This document shows, one piece after another, positions 60,411-64,000 of a DNA stretch of 64,000 bases. The notes beneath the pieces are model-generated. The model worked only from the letters and a program-made list of their open reading frames with translations, made no database searches and was not told the origin of the DNA. The first letter of the stretch is position 1; each line of letters starts with the position of its first letter. The stretch spans positions 1-64,000 of the forward strand of contig CAYUVF010000006.1 of NCBI GenBank assembly GCA_964448045.1, written 5' to 3'. A program made the translations under genes and the position numbers. The stretch is from CAYUVF01 sp964448045. Lineage in GTDB: Bacteria > Bacteroidota > Rhodothermia > Rhodothermales > Salinibacteraceae.

Positions 60411-61784
60411 TTAGCCGACCTGCGGTACAGCAGCAAGGCTGGCCTCAACGTCGGCGTCGGAGTGCTCGTAGTTTTCGAGCTTGCCGGCGCGGTAATCGTC
60501 GTACGCGCTGAGATCGAAGTGGCCGTGACCGCACAGGTTGAATACGATGGTGCGTGCCTCGCCGGCTTCCTTCGCGGCGAGCGCTTCCTGCTGCGCCCCC
60601 CACACGGCGTGGCCGGCCTCCGGCGCAGGAAGGATCCCCTCGGCGCGGACGAACTGCTCGCACGATTCGAACATCGGGAGCTGCGGCGTGGAGGTCGCTT
60701 CGATGACGCCGGCCTCCAGCAGCGCGCTCACCTGCGGGCTCATGCCGTGGTAGCGCAACCCGCCCGAGTGGATGGGCGGCGGCACGAAGTCGTGGCCCAG
60801 CGTGTGCATCTTGACCATCGGCGTCATCATCGCCGTGTCGCCGAAGTCGTACGTGTAACGGCCCTTCGTGAGGCTCGGTGTGGCAGCGGGCTCGACGGCG
60901 ACGATCCGCGGCTTGTCGCGCCCGTCGACGTGGGCTTCGAGGAACGGGTAGATGAAGCCGGCGAAATTGCTGCCCCCGCCCGTGCAGCCGACGAGCACGT
61001 CAGGCCAGCCGGCATCGGCTAACTCTAACTGCTTCAGCACCTCCTGGCCGATGACTGTCTGATGCAGGAGTACGTGGTTCAACACGCTGCCGAGGGCGTA
61101 CTTCGTGTCGTCGCGCTGGACGGCAATCTCTACGGCCTCACTGATGGCAATGCCGAGGCTGCCGGTGCTGCTGGGGTCGTCCGCGAGGATGTTGCGGCCG
61201 GCCTCCGTCATATCGCTCGGGCTCGGCGTCACCGACGCGCCCCACGTCTCCATGAGTGCGCGGCGATACGGCTTCTGCTCGTAGCTCACCTTCACCATGA
61301 AGACTTTGCACGCGATATCGAGCATCTGGCAGGCGAAGCTGAGCGCGCTGCCCCACTGCCCGGCGCCGGTTTCCGTGGTGATTTTTTCGACGCCCTCCTC
61401 GGCGTTGTAGTACGCCTGAGGGACCGACGTATTGGGCTTGTGGCTGCCCGTCGGGCTCACGCCCTCGTATTTGTAGAAAATCTTGGCCGGCGTGTCGAGC
61501 ATGGCCTCCCAGCGATGGGCGCGGTAAAGCGGCGTCGGCCGCCAGAGACGGTACACGTCGCGCACGGCCTCCGGGATGTCGATGTGTCGCTCGGTGGAGA
61601 CCTCCTGCTCGATGAGCGCCATCGGGAAGAGCGGCGCCAAGTCATCCGGCGTCACCGGCGCCTTCGTCTGCGGGTTGAGCACGGGCGGCAGCTCCATCCC
61701 GAGCGCCTCAGCATCGGCGTTCAGGTTGTACCAGTGCGTGGGCAACTCAGACTCGGGGAGGAAGAACTTCGTCTCTTTGCGCAT
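60411..61784 (-). CDS. Tryptophan synthase beta chain, TrpB2 type
   Basis: This 457-aa PLP enzyme matches the TrpB2 branch, which is longer than TrpB1 and usually acts without TrpA. The PLP lysine lies in TGSHKPNTS (K116), the cofactor phosphate loop in GCTGGGSNFAG, and the N-terminal region includes WRPTPLYRAHRWE. TrpB2 enzymes make tryptophan from indole and serine, or use O-phosphoserine in some lineages. No other trp genes are near. The upstream gap of 318 bp separates it from a divergent gene. Confidence 0.93.
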   Translation of the reverse strand: MRKETKFFLPESELPTHWYNLNADAEALGMELPPVLNPQTKAPVTPDDLAPLFPMALIEQEVSTERHIDIPEAVRDVYRLWRPTPLYRAHRWEAMLDTPAKIFYKYEGVSPTGSHKPNTSVPQAYYNAEEGVEKITTETGAGQWGSALSFACQMLDIACKVFMVKVSYEQKPYRRALMETWGASVTPSPSDMTEAGRNILADDPSSTGSLGIAISEAVEIAVQRDDTKYALGSVLNHVLLHQTVIGQEVLKQLELADAGWPDVLVGCTGGGSNFAGFIYPFLEAHVDGRDKPRIVAVEPAATPSLTKGRYTYDFGDTAMMTPMVKMHTLGHDFVPPPIHSGGLRYHGMSPQVSALLEAGVIEATSTPQLPMFESCEQFVRAEGILPAPEAGHAVWGAQQEALAAKEAGEARTIVFNLCGHGHFDLSAYDDYRAGKLENYEHSDADVEASLAAVPQVG

Positions 61785-62102
61785 GCGGGCAGCAGATGTC
61801 TTGCTTCAGAAAGGAGATTTGGATACCCAGAATAACGGAAACGTGTGAGGACGGCAATGGCGCGATTGGACGAAGCCGTTACGTCCGCGCCACCCATCCG
61901 GCTCAGCAGACCAGCATCGGGCTCCGATACCGCATTTTTAGGACGCTTGCCCCCACCTTTCTCGCACACCCGATGGCGCCAAACCCACCATGCACGCTGA
62001 GGCTCTCATGTCGTGATTGTTAACCATGAAGATATGATTAACCAAAAGACAGAGTCCGCCCGTACCGTTGCCTCTGTTTATCAAACCAGGTGCCCACCGA
62101 CT
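61785..62102. other. Divergent intergenic region before the T9SS repeat protein
   Basis: About 318 bp, moderately AT-rich near 62010-62045, where GTTAACCATG and ATGATTAACC form an imperfect inverted repeat. No gene was recognised; the frame from 62013 is open but the signal peptide begins only at 62103. Confidence 0.5.
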
Positions 62103-63713
62103 ATGACGCTTTGCTATCGGCTGTTCTGCTTCCTCGCGCTCTTCTCGATCAGCGGACTTGCGGCCACTCCCACCAGCCACGCTCAATTCACATCGGTAGA
62201 CAACGTCTGCACCCTCTTCGATCAGCTCCCGCCCACGCAGGGCGTTCGCAGCACGCTGTCGGAGGAATGGGATGGCAGCGCCTTCGTGACCGTGAGCCGG
62301 ACCATCTACAATCGGAATGCCGACGAGGAGATCACAGAAATCATCTACCAGGAGCGCTCGGCAGGTGCGTGGGTGAACGAAGTCCAGGCGCTGCCGGAGT
62401 TCGAAAACGGCCTACTGACGGTGTGCACCCTGCAGGACTGGGACCCGAATAAAGCCGGCGCCTGGGTCAATGCGGCCCGTACGACGCGTACCTACGAAAA
62501 CGGCCGCGTCGCCACCAGTGTGGGAGAGGTTTGGGACGACGAGGCCGGGTCCTGGCAAAACGGCTCGCGCTCCGAGTTCGGGTACGATGAGGACGGCAAC
62601 CTGACGCAGCAGATCAATCAGGGATGGGATGGGAGCATCTGGCGAAACAGCACCCGCATCACCAATACGTACGAGGACGGCAACCGTACCATGCAGCTCG
62701 TCGAAACCTGGGCGGGGTTCTGGCTCAATAGCAGGCGCACGACGTCATCGTATACCAGCACGGGCCGCCCGGACGAAACGCTCGAAGAAAACTGGGACCT
62801 CATCAACTCCCGCTGGGTCAACGCCTTTCTCACGAGCTTCTCGTACGAGAACAAAGCCCTCACCGTTACCGAGATCCGCCAGCAATGGAACGGTGCTACC
62901 TGGGTCGACCTCGCCCGGACGACGACCGACCTCAATGACGATGATCTGCCGACGCTGATGATCGAGGATCGCTCGGAGGGCGCCAACTGGATCCGCACCG
63001 ACCGCACGGAGACGAGCTATCTCACCGTCAACGGCGAGCCCAAATTCCTGACGATACTGGATCAGTCGTGTGCGAGCGATTGCGCAGTGGCCAAGATCGC
63101 CTGGGAAAACGTCAGCCGGATCACCTTCTCCTACTCGGAGGTCTTGCCCGTCGAACTGACGCGGTTTACCGTCGCGGCATCCGGTCGCGACGCGCTGCTG
63201 CGCTGGGATACGGCGTCCGAGACCAATAACGCCGGTTTTGAGGTGCAACGCCGCCTCCGCGCCGATGCCCCCTTTGCGCCCATCGGATTTGTCGACGGCG
63301 CCGGAACGACGAGCGCGCCGCAGCGCTACCGCTTCACCGACGCCGGGCTCCCGTTCACGACGGCCACGGTCACCTATCGCCTCAAACAAATCGACTTTGA
63401 CGGCGCATTCGACTACTCCCCACAGGTCGAGCTCCAGCTGGGCGGGACGGATCGGCTTGTGCTGCACGGGACGTTTCCCAATCCGGCGCGGGCCCGAACG
63501 ACCATCCGCTACGAGGTGCCGACGGCCGGGCCGGTGCATCTCGCGGTCTACAACCTCCTCGGCCAGCACATCACCTCCCTCGTCGATGCCCAGCGGCCCG
63601 CGGGCCGTCACGAGGTTCGCTTCGATGCAAGCGGGCTTTCCAGCGGCGTGTATTTCGTTCGACTACAGATGGCCGACCGCGCCCTCACCCGCCGCCTGAC
63701 GGTGGTGCAGTGA
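62103..63713 (+). CDS. T9SS-exported tandem-repeat protein with C-terminal sorting domain
   Basis: From the ATG at 62103 this is a 536-aa protein. The signal peptide (MTLCYRLFCFLALFSISGLA) is followed by about seven tandem repeats of roughly 40-45 residues with the pattern W-aspartate/asparagine..., aromatic Y, then threonine or glutamate strands, for example EEWDGSAFVTVSRT, VWDDEAGSWQNGSR, NWDLINSRWVNAF. They recall RHS/YD or propeller-like repeats. A beta-sandwich domain follows (LTRFTVAASGRDALLRWDTA in parts), then the T9SS type A sorting domain (FPNPARARTTIRYEV ... GLSSGVYFVRLQ). It is secreted or anchored at the cell surface. Confidence 0.88.
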   Translation: MTLCYRLFCFLALFSISGLAATPTSHAQFTSVDNVCTLFDQLPPTQGVRSTLSEEWDGSAFVTVSRTIYNRNADEEITEIIYQERSAGAWVNEVQALPEFENGLLTVCTLQDWDPNKAGAWVNAARTTRTYENGRVATSVGEVWDDEAGSWQNGSRSEFGYDEDGNLTQQINQGWDGSIWRNSTRITNTYEDGNRTMQLVETWAGFWLNSRRTTSSYTSTGRPDETLEENWDLINSRWVNAFLTSFSYENKALTVTEIRQQWNGATWVDLARTTTDLNDDDLPTLMIEDRSEGANWIRTDRTETSYLTVNGEPKFLTILDQSCASDCAVAKIAWENVSRITFSYSEVLPVELTRFTVAASGRDALLRWDTASETNNAGFEVQRRLRADAPFAPIGFVDGAGTTSAPQRYRFTDAGLPFTTATVTYRLKQIDFDGAFDYSPQVELQLGGTDRLVLHGTFPNPARARTTIRYEVPTAGPVHLAVYNLLGQHITSLVDAQRPAGRHEVRFDASGLSSGVYFVRLQMADRALTRRLTVVQ

Positions 63714-63719
63714 CGCGCA

Positions 63720-64000
63720 TCAGGCAAGCACCTGCCGGTAGGTGCGCTTCAGCAAGCGCTGGAAGTGGTAAACACCCTGCTCCATCTCGACGGAGAAGCG
63801 GCCCCGGTCGTACGCCTTCGACTGGAGACCGCGCTGCACGTGCTCGCAGATGCTGATGTCTTCCTGCTGCACCCGGTCGCTGAAGGCGATGTCGTCTTCG
63901 ATATTGCTCTGCGTAGTATCCGCATCGTAGAAATAATCGAAAACGACGCGCGTGCGGTCCGGGGCGAGCGGCAGCACGGCGTTCATCTGCAGGCGGCCCG
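63720..64000 (-). CDS. Ring-hydroxylating oxygenase alpha subunit, C-terminal part (runs off the window)
   Basis: The minus-strand frame ending at 63720 continues past the window edge: the codons before the ATG at 63984-63986 read GRLQ and remain open. The visible 93 residues contain LPLAPDRTRVVFDYFYD, IAFSDRVQQEDISICEHVQRGLQSKAYDRGRFSVEMEQGVYHFQRLLKRTYRQ in parts, which is the helical end of the SRPBCC catalytic domain of Rieske-type oxygenases. The Rieske and iron-binding parts are outside. It converges on the T9SS gene with 6 bp between the stops. Confidence 0.85.
   Translation of the reverse strand, partial: GRLQMNAVLPLAPDRTRVVFDYFYDADTTQSNIEDDIAFSDRVQQEDISICEHVQRGLQSKAYDRGRFSVEMEQGVYHFQRLLKRTYRQVLA

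Overview
The window looks like chromosomal DNA of a moderately halophilic, GC-rich member of the Rhodothermota/Bacteroidota lineage (Salinibacter-like). This is inferred from SusC/FecA-type TonB receptors with carboxypeptidase-like N-terminal domains, a type IX secretion (T9SS) C-terminal sorting domain, a short Bacteroidota-style sigma-70 factor, DUF5777 and YceI proteins, acidic proteins, and the scarcity of strong Shine-Dalgarno sequences. No rRNA, tRNA, CRISPR array or complete transposase gene was recognised.

Layout. 1-5.3 kb: a MASE1 sensor fragment, then threonine catabolism (kbl, SDR-type tdh), a divergent Lrp/AsnC regulator and type I-alpha glutamine synthetase. 5.7-7.8 kb: a lipoprotein subtilase with two PKD domains. 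8.2-9.5 kb: purB. 9.56-11.9 kb: a lower-GC restriction-modification island (MjaI-like endonuclease, convergent beta-class methyltransferase, a 72-aa unknown and a small HTH protein). 12.1-15.0 kb: a TonB receptor. 15.3-24.2 kb: a partial complex I operon, nuoABCDEF, then three unrelated small genes, then nuoG, closed by a strong terminator. A 182-bp MITE-like element with an 8-bp target duplication sits between nuoC and nuoD.

24.4-33.9 kb is housekeeping and mixed: AraC regulator, cupin, DsbA-like protein, NAD synthetase, ruvA, a PAS protein, AI-2E transporter, PRPP synthetase and a kinase-like protein. 34-37.1 kb encodes a large metallopeptidase / Tol-like propeller / outer-membrane barrel fusion. 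37.3-43.5 kb: a dCTP-deaminase-like protein, a phosphoribosyltransferase, a metallophosphoesterase, a GAF histidine kinase split by an in-frame TAG and translationally coupled to a DUF3095 cyclase-like protein, a sigma-70 factor and a thioesterase. 43.8-50.8 kb: a LytS/LytTR two-component pair, an FGE-like protein, an alpha/beta hydrolase, a degraded NTF2-like gene, a cyanophycinase-like lipoprotein and an ASCH protein.

51.2-59.3 kb: a FecI-FecR-FecA trio, then a c-type cytochrome lipoprotein, YceI and DUF5777 proteins, then a Crp/Fnr regulator whose likely operator (a perfect TGTGA-N5-TCACA palindrome) precedes a DUF2892 membrane protein gene. 59.4-64 kb: an M23 peptidase, a second MITE-like element, trpB2, a T9SS-exported repeat protein, and the C-terminus of a ring-hydroxylating oxygenase.

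The most unusual items are the amber-interrupted kinase coupled to DUF3095, the MITE inside the complex I operon together with a family of GTCAT...ATGAC-ended elements, the restriction-modification island with its own HTH protein and palindromes, and the three-domain peptidase-propeller-barrel protein.
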